Below the pieces are notes generated by a model. That model was not told the DNA's origin and made no database searches. It saw nothing but the letters and a program-made list of their open reading frames with translations. A stretch of DNA of 64,000 bases from Moringa oleifera (lineage: Eukaryota; Streptophyta; Magnoliopsida; Brassicales; Moringaceae): the NCBI GenBank assembly GCA_021397835.1, contig JAJFZO010000344.1:6572001-6636000 (forward strand). The letters run 5' to 3'. Made by a program: the position numbers and the translations under genes. Below, piece by piece: positions 37,578 through 48,702 of the stretch. How positions within the stretch are numbered: position 1 is the stretch's first letter; each line of letters starts with the position of its first letter.

Positions 37578-40452
37578 ATAATCTTTTAACTAATTCATTA
37601 TCTCAATTGTTTCTTCCACTTGTAATGATCTCAGCAGCTGAGAAGCCCACTGAAGTTGTACACTACTTCAATTTCTCGATTGTAACAACCTTGGTCAACA
37701 TATGAGCTAGATTCTAACTTCTTTGTATCTTTTTAAGTGATAAGACACCATCTTCTAAAGCTGATCTTATGAAGTTATACCTGACTTGTATATGTTTTGT
37801 TCTAGCATAATACACAAGATTCTTTACCAAATAAATAGCATTCTAGCTGTCACAATGCAACATATCTTTTTCAAACTTGTGCCCCAATTCATTTAGAAAA
37901 GATAACAACCATATCATCTCTTTACTTGCTTCTATAAAAGCAATATATTTAGCCTCTGTGGTAAAAAGTGCAACTATCTTTTATAGTCTAGACATCTAAC
38001 TAATTGTAGTACCACTCAATGTATAAACATATCTTATAGTACTTTTTTTGCTATTGATATCACCAGTCATATCAGCATCAACATAACTATGCAAGCCCAT
38101 GTCTGTTTTTCTGAAGTACAAGGCTAAGTCTTCACTACTTTTCAAATACCTGAAAATCCATTTAACTGCTTCCCAGTGTTATTTTTCAAGATTGTTCATG
38201 TACCTACTAACAACTCCCACTGCATGTGCTATGTTTGGTCTTGTACATATTGTGACATACATTAAACTCCCAATAGCAGAAGCGTAAGGTACTTTACCCA
38301 TAAATGCAATTTCATCATTAGTTGAAGGAGACTGACTTTTGGATAGTCTGAAGTGACTAGCCAAAGGTGTACTCACTAATTTGGCACCATCCATTTTGAG
38401 TCTAACAAGTACGTTGTTGATGTATTTGATTTTGGATCAAATTTACCTCTAACAGCAGCATCAATATGGATATATGATAGGCAACAAAATATTCTTAGAA
38501 AAGACAAATTTACCTTTTTACCATTCTAAACCTCCTCTGGTAATCTGTAATCCAGAGGAACTGAAGGACCCCTATTGATTAAATAGGCTGCAGTGTTAAC
38601 TGCATCTGCCCAAAATACCTTCGACAATCCTACATGCATTCTCATGCTCGTTGTACACTCATTCAGTGTCCTGTTCATCCTTTCTGCAACACCATTCTGT
38701 TAAGGTGTACTTGGAGTAGTTTTCTCCATCTTAATTCCATTGTTGACACAAAACTGTTTTAAATCTCCATCAATGTCTTCTCCACCATTATCAGATCTCA
38801 AGCACTTAACTTTAAAACTAGTTTCATTTTTAATCATAGCTTTTCATTTCTTAAAAGCATCAAATACATCAGATTTATTCTTCAAAAAATAAATTCATAT
38901 CTTTCTGGTTAAGTCATCAATGAAAGTCACATAGTAGCTAGATCCCCCAAGAGATGTCACAGTTGAAAGCTCTCATACATCTGTATGAACTAACTCTAAT
39001 TTTGCTTGCTTCAACTGCTTTTCTGCTTTGGAGAAGTTGACCTTTTTCTATTTGCCAAGGATGCAGCTTTCACACAACTTGTACTCTACAAATTTCAAAT
39101 CCAACAAATTACCATTTGCGATCATGACCTTCATTCCCTTTTCACTCATATGCCCAACTCAGCAGTGCCATAAATCAGAGTTCATACCAGTGTCAACAGC
39201 AGCCACTGTATCCTTGCAACTTGAAGTCATATAGAGAGTTCTAGTTTTGCTCCCTTGAGCAATAACCAAGGCACCTTTGGTAACTTTTCATGCATTATTA
39301 TTAAAAATTACCTTATGCCCTTCACTATCAAGCTTGTTCAATAGAAATTAGATTTCTTATCAACTTTGGCACATGTCTCACCTTTTGAATCTTTCAAACA
39401 TTTTATTTGGCATCTTCAATTTAATATCATCCATACCAACAATATTTAAAGGTTCTCCATCAGTAAAATAAACCTTCCAAAAAATTTTAGTAATATAATT
39501 TTTTATTATTTTGTTATATGCAGTGGTATAAAAAAATGCTCCAGAATCTAAAACGCAAGACTCAAGAGGATTATCAATAGCCAAAAGTAAAGCATCATCT
39601 ACCTTATCTGTTACAGCATTTGCAGTGTTATCTTTATTCTCACATTTTTTCTTTAGTAAGTGATAATCTTTCTTTATGTGGCCCTTTTTCTTACAGTTTT
39701 AGCATTCTAATTTTTTTTCAGATCTAGATTTGCTTATTCTATTCTTTGACTTAGATTTGCCCTTATTGCGATTAAAATTTTTGTCGCTTTCTCTTCCCAT
39801 GTTTTCAATATTTAGGGTAAAATTTGCAACTGATGTTTCACCTGAATCGATTTTTCGAATCTCTTCTACAAGAACTCAATCATGAACATCATTGAAGTTT
39901 AATTTTGAACTTCCAATAGAATTGCTCATCGCTACTCTCATGGGCTCCCAACTATTTGACAATGATGCCAATAGTATCAAGGCACGTACCTTATCATCAA
40001 AGTTAATCTCAACAGAAGATAACTGATTAACAATAGTATTAAACTCATTAAGATGAGTTGCCATTGTATTACCTTCACCCATTTTCAATTGAAATAGCTT
40101 CTTCATGAGAAAAACCTTATTGTTTGCTGAAGGTTTTTCATACATGTCAAATAGTACCTTCATCAGATTTACAGTTGTTTCCTCCTTCGCCACGTTATGA
40201 GCAACGTTCTTTGACAGTGTCAGCCGAATAATTCCCAGCACCTGTCGATCAAGGATATTCCAATCACTTTCTAAAATCTTTTCAGGCTTTTGACCCAAAA
40301 GTGGTTCATAGAACTTTCTCCCATATAGATAATCCTCGATTTGTATTCTCCAAAAGACATAATCTGTACCATTGAACTTGATGATCCCATGTGATGAGTT
40401 TTCTTCGCTGCCCATTGCTTTCTATCTCAAAACCCGAAGCTCTGATACCGGT
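37578..40452 (-). pseudogene. Copia internal region, copy 2 (gag-pro-int-RNase H, RT deleted)
   Basis: Same layout as copy 1. The primer site (CGGTATCAGAGC) adjoins the right LTR. Gag is open for 179 codons (40415-39876; starts MGSEENSSHGIIKF). The zinc knuckle that follows has a stop inside and its last Cys changed to Tyr (GHIKKDY). Protease VLDSGA lies at 39584-39378. Integrase keeps LRSDNGG but shares the TAA in TPQQN. The same direct jump from integrase to the RNase H side occurs near 38437, and RNase H follows (38394-38179 and on). Because the RT deletion and the integrase stop are shared with copy 1, they predate the duplication. Confidence 0.88.
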
Positions 40453-40957
40453 TGTTGGAAATTTGACAATCATATCCCTAGTTAATTGATCAAATATCAA
40501 ATCCTTGAAATTTTGAAAGCAATAATAATAAAAACAAAAAAAAACAACTACAGGAATAAAAAATTTATAGTGGTTCACTCTCAATCGAGAGTTATATCCA
40601 CTTTGCTGTCACTGTAGAAAACATTTCACTATAACAATAGATTATAAGAGAGATAATTGTTTCCCTAGCCCTCACTTTACTAGAATAAAACCCTAAGACT
40701 TTCACTCACTCTCTTTGTTTTGATGTTTACATGAGTAAAAAAATCCTTTTTTATACAGTAGAGCCCAAAGCTAAAAGATAAATATGTGAGAATGTTAAGA
40801 TACTTTTTTAGATAAGTATATACTCTTTTAGGTAAGTATACACCTTTCAGATGTATATATATATCCTTTCAGATAAGTATATGCCATTTCAGATAAATAT
40901 ATACATTTTTAGATAAATATATACCATTTTTGATGAGATTGTCTCCACACATACTCA
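40453..40957 (-). repeat. Right LTR (5' LTR of the copia element)
   Basis: 505 bases, plus-strand TGTTGGAAATTTGAC to CACACATACTCA, with intact TG/CA ends. By eye it differs from the left LTR at roughly one base in seven plus indels, indicating an old insertion. ATTGA follows at 40958. Confidence 0.85.
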
Positions 40958-40962
40958 ATTGA

Positions 40963-43640
40963 AATAATAAAAAATGAATCTAAGTAAATTTTATGTTTGA
41001 TTTTGAATATCTCTTTTAATTTTGAATAATGTTTGACTCAAGAATAAATTTTATGATTTTTTAAAAGTTTTTTATGATATAATTTTTTAAAAATTAATGT
41101 TTTTAAAATATTTTAAAAATTTTCATGATAATTTATATATATTTTATATAGGTAAAAAAATTTAATCAAAAATTATGATGTAAGAGCTTCGATTTGCATA
41201 GTTTATTTAAAAAAAAATTAAAATGTGATCTAAATTAAATCAATCCCGTTTTCATCCTCAGCTCTGGACGACTCTTGCCTTTGACCCGTGTCCCTCATCT
41301 CCAATTTCGACCCTTTCTCTCTTTATCCTCTTGAACGCGGTCGTTTCGTCGATCGCCGGCGAATCATTTTCTGCAAAGAGGAAGTTTGCTTGCAGAACCA
41401 ATGAACACTGAATTTGAATGATTTCGTGGGGGTTGTCTAGTCTATGTTCCTCATCATGAAACGCCTATATGAATCCATCATGGAAGTGCGGCATGATTTT
41501 GTATGTGCATTTATGATCATGTGTCCACGACAACAATCATATGCCTTTTGAATTTGTAAATTTTCATTCAAACAACTTGACATACATACATATATATATA
41601 ATTTAAATAAATTTTAAGATAAAAGTCTCGCAAAGCTCTACCGTTTGATTTATATTATCAAAATTTATATTTAAAAATTAATAAATTAAATATTAATTTA
41701 TTAATTTAATTTAATTTAAATATTATCTAAAAAATTAGAATTAGATATATTTAAATTAATAATTTTATATAACAAATTTTGATTTAAATTTTTTATAAAT
41801 ATAAAAAATATTCAAACTATCATCACAAAATATTTTATAATTTTTTGGAGTAATTATGTTATTTTTTAAAAATTAAAATTATAAATTTAATATATATAAT
41901 TTTATTACTCAAAAAATTATAAAATTTTTGTAACAGTAACTTAAACTTTTTTAACATCAATAAAAAGTTTTAAATCAAACTTTGTTGTATAATATCTTTA
42001 ATTTGAATACTCTTATTTTTTATATTTTTAAATAATTTTTAATTTAAACCAATTTGATAGATCAAGATTAAATTTGTTACTTTTTAAATATAAATGTTTG
42101 GTTGACAATATAAGGTAAATATTAGAGTTTTATAAAATTTTTACATTAAATTTTATTTTTATTTAAAATTAATTATTCAAATTTAAAAAATTTAATATTC
42201 ATAAGTTATTTTTTGTAAAATTTTTAAATATTTAATAATATAATTTTTAAAAAATAATTTTTATTATTAAAAATTTAAAATTTTATTTTGTAATTTTAGT
42301 CATAAAAAATTAAAGTCAAAATTTTATATGTAAGATCATCAATTTAACTATCTTAAAATTTTAAAATTTTGAATAAAATTTAAAATGAAACAAATTGAAA
42401 CATGCATAAAATATGATTTTGAGTGTTTTTTATATTTATTATATATTTTTTAAATTGAGCCACAATTTAACTCGTCTTAATTTTTTAGACTACATTTAAT
42501 ATACAAAATAAATTTAAATTATTATATTAATATTGTGACGTATTTAATAGAGTATGAGATAAAATTAAAATTAAAATTAATTTACTTAAAAATATTATGA
42601 TATTAAAAAATAATAATATTATGTAATAATTAATTGATTAATAAAATATTTTTTAAAATTTTTAAAATTAATTTTTAAATATTTTATTATATTTTATTAT
42701 CATTTCACTTAAAAATATAATTATAAAACAAATTCGATAAATATGAGTATAACTAAAAATTAATTACAAATATTTAGTTAATAATATTAATATCTTTAAA
42801 ATAAGTTAGGTTAATTTAAAATTAAATAACTTCAAAATTAAAGTAAAATTTATAATAAGTTTAGATTATATTATAATTAATTAATATATATAATTTTTAT
42901 TTAATTTTTAAAAATATATCTATATTAATTTAAAATAAATTATTTAATTTTGTAATATTAATGATGTAAAGTAAAATTTAATTTTATGTATTAATTCAAC
43001 TCATCACTTCAAAGTATAGTTTTATCTGATTAATTTAAAGAGATAAAAATATTATTTTTAATAAAATAAATAAATAAAAAAGATTACTTCATCTCGTTTG
43101 TGAAATTTTTTCTTATTTTGTTAATCTAGAGCAACTTTACTCAAAATTTCTTTTTAAATATAGACTCTTATGTTTTTTTTTGGGGGATGGTGAAACCACT
43201 TACCCTGAATTCTATGTTTTCTTGGGTTTCCTTTTTCTATTTCTTACACTGAGCTGTGTTTCACCATGGATGGGTTCTGCGTGGTCCGTCAATGTCTAAG
43301 TGTATGGCATGCGGATCAAAAGACAGTGAAGAGCATGGCACTTATTCACTCTGAAAAAGAGGTTGAAAAAGAGCAAAGCAGAGCACTCGGATGGTGCATT
43401 TCTTGGGTTCCACTCAAAGCTGCCGTTTGCTTTGGTTGCATGCCCCCTTCTTGCTTTCACTTTTGGCTGCAGAATCACTTCACCCGACACGCGCACTTTA
43501 ATCCTCCGCACCATCACCACTAGCAGCAGCGGCAACCCATGACTCACCTGTACTCTGTAGACTTGGTGGAGCCTCTGCACTTAGCACCATAGTTGGCGGG
43601 GGAGAGAGGTTTACCCAATGGAGAACAGTGACCCGTCCAC
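40963..43640. other. AT-rich desert with a GC-richer islet and an unidentified frame
   Basis: Mostly above 80% A+T by eye. Three exceptions: an islet at about 41240-41560 of normal composition (with a CpG-rich stretch GCGGTCGTTTCGTCGATCGC), a foldback element at about 41600-42180, and 43140-43640, where a plus-strand frame from ATG 43266 encodes 85 residues ending PPHHHH. That frame resembles no family I know. No confident gene. Confidence 0.4.
41600..42180. mobile_element. AT-rich foldback (MITE-like) element, copy at 41.6 kb
   Basis: The two halves are imperfect inverted repeats about a centre near 41875. On the left, ATTTTTTGGAGTAATTATG; on the right, TTTATTACTCAAAAAATT, its complement. 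Farther out, TTTATATTTAAAAATTAAT near 41660 faces TTACTTTTTAAATATAAATG near 42080. The element shares sequence and order with the one at 52233-52792. No coding capacity. Ends and any TA target duplication are uncertain because of low complexity. Confidence 0.55.
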
Positions 43641-43649
43641 CATTTTTTT

Positions 43650-43945
43650 GTCCCTTCCAGAGGTCTCCCTACCTTAATTTTCCGTTCAAAACACTACCCA
43701 TCTACCGTTTTGGTCATCTTCCCAAGGTCTCCTGACCTTATCTTTGCAGTCCAAACAATACCCATCTACCATTAGGCATTTCAAACTGTACCAAATCAAC
43801 TAATTTTGTCCCTCCCAAAGGTCTACTGGCCTTAACTTTTCATTGCAATAAAGTGCCCTTCAATCATTTGTGTCCCTCCCAAGGTCTCCTGACCTTAATT
43901 TTGCATTGCAAACAGTACCCTTCCACCATTTTTTCCTCCCATGGG
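43650..43945. repeat. Degenerate tandem repeat, about 62-bp unit, four copies
   Basis: The core GTCCCTCCCAAGGTCTCCTG then ACCTTAATTTT and TACCC-T-CACC recurs with units beginning at about 43650, 43712, 43808 and 43871. Spacings are 62, 96 and 63; the long one contains an extra 34 bases. Copies differ by about 15-25% by eye. No open frame runs through it. Confidence 0.8.
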
Positions 43946-44524
43946 TACCCCATTTCTTGTCATCTTCTCACACATCATCACAGGTGAACCTTCATCACAT
44001 TGAATTTGTTCCCCATCTATAAAGAGGTGTGCCACTGAAACAAAGAAATCGGAAAATTTTTAATTTTATGATTTTTTCATCTTATATTGAAAATAATAAA
44101 TGTGACAATCCCAGCTAACCTTCCAAAGATTTTTATGTCGAGGTGATCATAACTAAACAATATAATATCATTATCCAAATAGTTCACTCAACGGTTTAAA
44201 ATTCATTATTCCCTCGACTGATTTTGATGCTTTGGAAGTTTTGGGTACAAAAGCACCCCCGATAAGGTCAATTAAGTTGAACAACTGACCAAACAAAGCT
44301 AATTATTTAATTCCCAAAGCAAATTAAACTAATTACGGCATACAATTAGTGATCTTTAGCATAAGACAAAAAGTCACAAGAAGCATATTTTGATTTACTT
44401 AAGCAAACCCAAAAGCTTCGTTAACAAAATTAAGCAATTTTAGCGCATAAACCAACAACAAACAAAATTATAATTCCAAATCACAATACTAATATAATAA
44501 ATGAAGCAAAACGACAAGCAATCC
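43946..44524. other. Spacer and 3' flank of the BURP gene
   Basis: No gene recognised. The part next to 44525 is AT-rich and probably includes the 3' untranslated region of the reverse-strand BURP gene. Confidence 0.45.
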
Positions 44525-46526
44525 TCAATCAGCAACTGTCCACGTCATGTCGTTCTCGAAAATCCAGTGGCAGACTTCGGTTTGGCCCGGGCTGGACCCC
44601 AGCGCCACGAAGGCTCCATGGCTCTCACCCCATGCTGATGTGTCCAGATGACAGATGGCAACTCCGTGATTGATCTTCGCTCTGCTTTTGACGTCAAGGA
44701 TATCCGCTTCGTATACTCTAACCTTGGGCACTGAGTGACAGTAGTACAGTAAGTACGGGTACAGACTCTGGTGACACGACACGGACGGGGTCACTTGACC
44801 GCCGTTGATCCCTTTGACCGTTCCAATTATGACATTCTGTTTTGATCCGTTCACGTTTTGGGTAGTCCTGACCGTGACGTTATGGCCCAAGACCGAGTTG
44901 GCGAAGTCTATCATGTCTTCGACGGAGCCGACGCACCTCTTTTTCTCGCCGGCGCTGGGCGGTCTTTCGCACTCGGTCACGGCATCGAGAATCACGCGCT
45001 CCATGGTGGAGTTTTCTTGGGCGTGGAAGATCTCCTTGAGCTCCGACAGCCGGGCTGTCGAAAACGGTAGCTTAGACAACATGGTTCTGGGCAAAAACGA
45101 CCTTTCGGGCATTTTGTCCCTGATGTCGGGCATCACCATTACATTCCCTTGCTTCAGCATGGATTCCCTAAAGAATTTGCCCGGCTCGACCCATCTATTT
45201 ACCGAGCTGCCATTGCGACGAGAAGGCTGGCTTCCTGCTGGGCTTGCATTTCTGTACCCGGCAAACGTGACGGCGGACTTGGCGTACGCTTTGAATGAGC
45301 GATCCATGTTGTAAATCTTGAAGCCTATAGTGGCTTTGCCTGTGGTTCCTCTGCCGTAATCTTTGAATGAATCGTTTCCTGGATTGAATGTGTTTCCGTA
45401 GTTCACGAAATTAACTTTGCCTGAATTCGGATTCTTCGCGTAAGTTTGAAATGAATCATCACCGACGTTGGCACCGTCGCGGTAGTTTGAGAAGCTATCG
45501 ATCCCTGCGTTTCCACCAACGCCGTAGCTCTTGAAATCGTTATGTGGGTTGTTACCCGACTCGCCGTAGGACTTAAAGGAGTCGTTTGCTGCATTCCCTG
45601 ACTCGCTATAACCAGCGAAACTTGAGCTGATAGTGTTTGCATCACCGCTATAGCTGGTGAATTCGGTAGGAACAGCATTGCCATTCTTGCCATAGTTCAT
45701 GAATGATTCAGCTCCTGAGTTGGTCTCGTCGCTGTAGACGGAGAATGAGAGCTTGTGGTGGTTACCTTCTGAGTCGTAGGAGGTGAAACGCATATTCGGG
45801 ACGTTGACTCGTTGTTGGTAGTTCTTGAACTCACCAGAGCCACCGGTTGCACCGGCAGCATAGTTGGTGAAGTTATCACTAGCTACATTGGCGTCTTTAG
45901 CGTAGCTTGAGAAGTCCTCGTTGTGACCGCTCGCCTCTTTGCTGTACTTCCGGAAGGAGTCATTGGGCGTGTTCAACCCGTCGGAGTAGTTCTTGAACGA
46001 GTCGACCCCGCCGAGACGCGACGAGCCGTAGTTTGTGAAGCTTTTGCTGGTGTAGACGGCGAAGTCGGCGTCTCGGGAGTGCCTACGGACGTCATCAGAT
46101 TCTCTCGAGTCAAAGAAGCAGAACAGGTTAGCTAAGGAACAGAACGACTCAAGGTGTGAGGACAACGAGTTCTCGGTGGCGAGTTTGGTGAGCTTTGCTA
46201 AGTCGACAGCGCTTAGTGGTGAAGCTCTGGAGAGAAGAAATTGAGATTTCGGGACGTCGTTGGAAATGTGTGTGTTCCAGTAACGAACCAGAAAAGCTTT
46301 CGGGGTAAACGGGTCGTGTTGGGTCGAAAGGTTCAGTGTGCTTTCCCTTGTCCCTGCACACGAAACCTGCAAAGCACAGAGCAATCAAGACAAGAATGTG
46401 AGACACAAAAGGGCATATATAGTATAACTTAGAAGAGACACATTGTGTATTTGGTATTTGGGTCCTTACATTGAGAGATGAGAGAGACAAGAACAAGAAC
46501 AAGAACAAGAACCAGTGAACAGTCAT
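44525..46526 (-). CDS. PGL: BURP-domain protein, polygalacturonase-1 beta subunit-like
   Basis: Two exons: 46526-46470 (19 codons) and 46366-44525, separated by a 103-base intron, giving 632 residues. Exon 1 encodes a signal peptide whose core is an alternating Phe/Leu run; mature protein probably begins near VSCAG. After an N-terminal domain, about 17 regular 14-residue repeats of the F-x-x-Y type (for example FKSYGESGNNPHND) run through the middle, then a few degenerate ones. The C-terminal BURP domain has the exact CH-x10-CH-x27-CH-x25-CH pattern, ending in CHWIFENDMTW. This is the PG1-beta family (Arabidopsis JP630/PG1/PG2 relatives): secreted wall glycoproteins that bind polygalacturonase and modulate pectin breakdown and cell size. 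The gene looks complete. Confidence 0.95.
46487..46513 (-). repeat. Hexanucleotide coding repeat in the BURP signal peptide
   Basis: In the gene's sense, TTCTTG repeats four times in a row and encodes (Phe-Leu)4, the hydrophobic core of the signal peptide. Gain or loss of units would keep frame and change the core by two residues. Confidence 0.85.
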
Positions 46527-48702
46527 GTTTCTTACAGAGAGAGAGTGAGAGTGAGAGAGGACTGGTCTGTGCAAGAGTGGAGACTATTTATGCAGGAGTC
46601 TGCCCTTCTGGAATCTTACTTTCTTGAGCAGGTGGCAAGTGTTGCTTTTTTCTTTATGTAAAGAAAAAAAGCAGAGGAGATATGCATATGTACCTTCTGT
46701 TTTGATTTTTATGTATAGTCTCCTACTCAGCCTCTACTTGCCTGACCTTTATCTGCTAATCTACCTAAAGACTGTAACTTGATAAACAATGAACCTATTT
46801 TAAGTGTTTCTTTTTGATCTTTTAAATCTATCTTAAGTTTTCAACGCACCTGTTCCGATGCACCTGACTGATGCAGCCCTTCAGTGGCCTTACAGGCAAC
46901 CGGATCTTGTCCTCTTGGGCCATCCACAGGATTCAGTACCTTATAAAAGTGGCGAAGTTAGAGAACCAAGACCCACTGATTAGCTACTTAATTGTTTTTG
47001 TAAGCCACTGATTAGGTAGTAATTAAGTGGGCAGAAAGTGGGTCTCTTCTCACCGGGAACCACAGTTTCGTGTCTGAAATCCATTTTTGTCGAAAGAAGA
47101 GATCAGGGCTTCAATTCTGAACTTATCCCCATAAGAACGCAGATACCAACCGCCCTGCCAGGTCGTTAGTGACTACCCAGTGACTTTGGTAAGATAATGT
47201 AGAAAATCTTGGGGTTTGTTAAATCCTCTAATGCCACCAAAAATATTAATGTTGATTGAGCAATAATATTGCAATGGCAGCTGTTAGAGGCCCAAAAAAA
47301 AAAAAAACTCTGGAAATTCTTAGTTTTTGATGATTTCTAGAGCTTCTCTTAATCTATAACATTATTAAACACAGGGATGCTTCCCTTTTGACATTAATAC
47401 ATTGTCTCTTGTGTCTCGTTAACCTAAAAGAGGTCCAAAATTGTTTGAGCTTATTCATGAAACTTGTAATAATAAGAAAATGGATTTTTTCAAATTCAAG
47501 TTGCTGTAATATATGTTTTATGTATAATACTTTAGTAGTATCTCTCGAATCGATTAGGAGAGACATAACTTCTGCTACTTTTGTATTCTTTGGACCTTTC
47601 TGTGATATCTATACCAATTTCTCCCGTTGTTAAGCAAGTATGGATTTATTAAACTTAGGACATTCTGCTATGTTATCATATCGAATAATGATCAATCATT
47701 CCAAAAGTTATAAGTTAGGTCATCTGATTTTATATTTTGAGGAATCGTAGAAGCAAAGACTCCTCAAACTGCTGGAATTTTGAGAGGTTTTGCTGGAGGC
47801 AACTGAAGTTAAGGGCCTACTTCTTGTCTGATTACAGCAGTGTCTCATCAACCTAAACAATATGACACAGACTTAGTTTTTTATTTTTTTATTTTATGTT
47901 GATTACCCTTTGTGTGCTTTGAGATTGGAAGTCTGAGAAAAGGAAAAGAAGTGCTCGCTGGAATGGCTAATGAATCATAGTGAACAGTTAGTTCTATACC
48001 TTAGAGGTAGATAAATATGTCATTGATTCTGTAAGCATAGGAGTCCTCAAAATAACCTCGTGGAGTTTAAGCCAGATTTGTCTGTAAGCTTTTGCCTAAC
48101 ATGGGCTTGGCGTTACCTTCTACACCCAGAAGTTCTGGAACTTGCCTTGCAGATTCTGGCAAGATTGGGCCTCGAACTGAAGGGGCGGTTAGTACCCGAT
48201 TCTGCAGGTACTAAGACATCTATAAATTGTTCATCAACTTAGGAAGAATAACTAATCTGATACATTAGCATCTGCAACATGAAAATCCAGGATAAAAAAC
48301 TCTATTAGTGACTATGAAGTTGATGAATCAATGAGAACAGTGCAGCAATCAGAATAACAAACAGAAGCAGAGGCCATGGACATGCGGTGAGAAGTGAATG
48401 GGACTGGCGGAGGATCCATATAACCATTGTCGTTACAAAGATTAAGGGCGAGTGAGAGAAAATTAAACTGTTGAAGGAAGGAAAACTTCAAGGGAAAAAG
48501 AAATGAAGAGAAAATGAAAGATATTGGTCAAGGTTGTGGAAAGTGTCAAATGGGCATAAGAGGATTGAAAACAAGAAATGTTGGAAAAGGAAATGACAAG
48601 AAGGCACCATTGGCCGTACCTTGGTGACAGTCACATGCTTGCCTGCTTACATGGAGAGGATAATAAAACAATGTTGGTGGTTGAGACCAAAACCGCGCCA
48701 AA
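46527..48702. promoter_or_regulatory. Divergent intergenic region between BURP and phosphatase-like genes
   Basis: The two flanking genes are transcribed away from each other, so this 2.2 kb holds both promoters. A GA-rich stretch (46537-46560) is in the BURP leader. No coding exon is recognised; open frames at 47354-47633 and 48060-48242 lack family resemblance. Confidence 0.45.

Larger units (their letters stand above)
33559..40962 (-). mobile_element. Ty1/copia LTR retrotransposon with internal tandem duplication
   Basis: One insertion in reverse orientation, bounded by the 5-bp duplication ATTGA at 33559-33563 and 40958-40962. Order on the plus strand: left (element 3') LTR 33564-34054, internal copy 1 34055-36928, hybrid LTR 36929-37577, internal copy 2 37578-40452, right (element 5') LTR 40453-40957. 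A segment of about 3.5 kb (33607-37125) is repeated from 37126. The junction lies inside the hybrid LTR, at position 43 of one LTR type and about 197 of the other. Both internal copies carry gag, protease, integrase and RNase H sequence but lack the RT core and contain stops, so the element cannot move by itself. Outer LTRs differ far more than the two copies do. Confidence 0.9.

Noticed and set aside
33559..40962. Two independent copia insertions in tandem
   Set aside because: A single pair of 5-bp duplications bounds the array, the middle LTR is a hybrid of abnormal length, and both copies share the same RT deletion and integrase stop.
44805..45314. 169-codon plus-strand open frame
   Set aside because: Antisense to the BURP gene's conserved coding region; no family resemblance.
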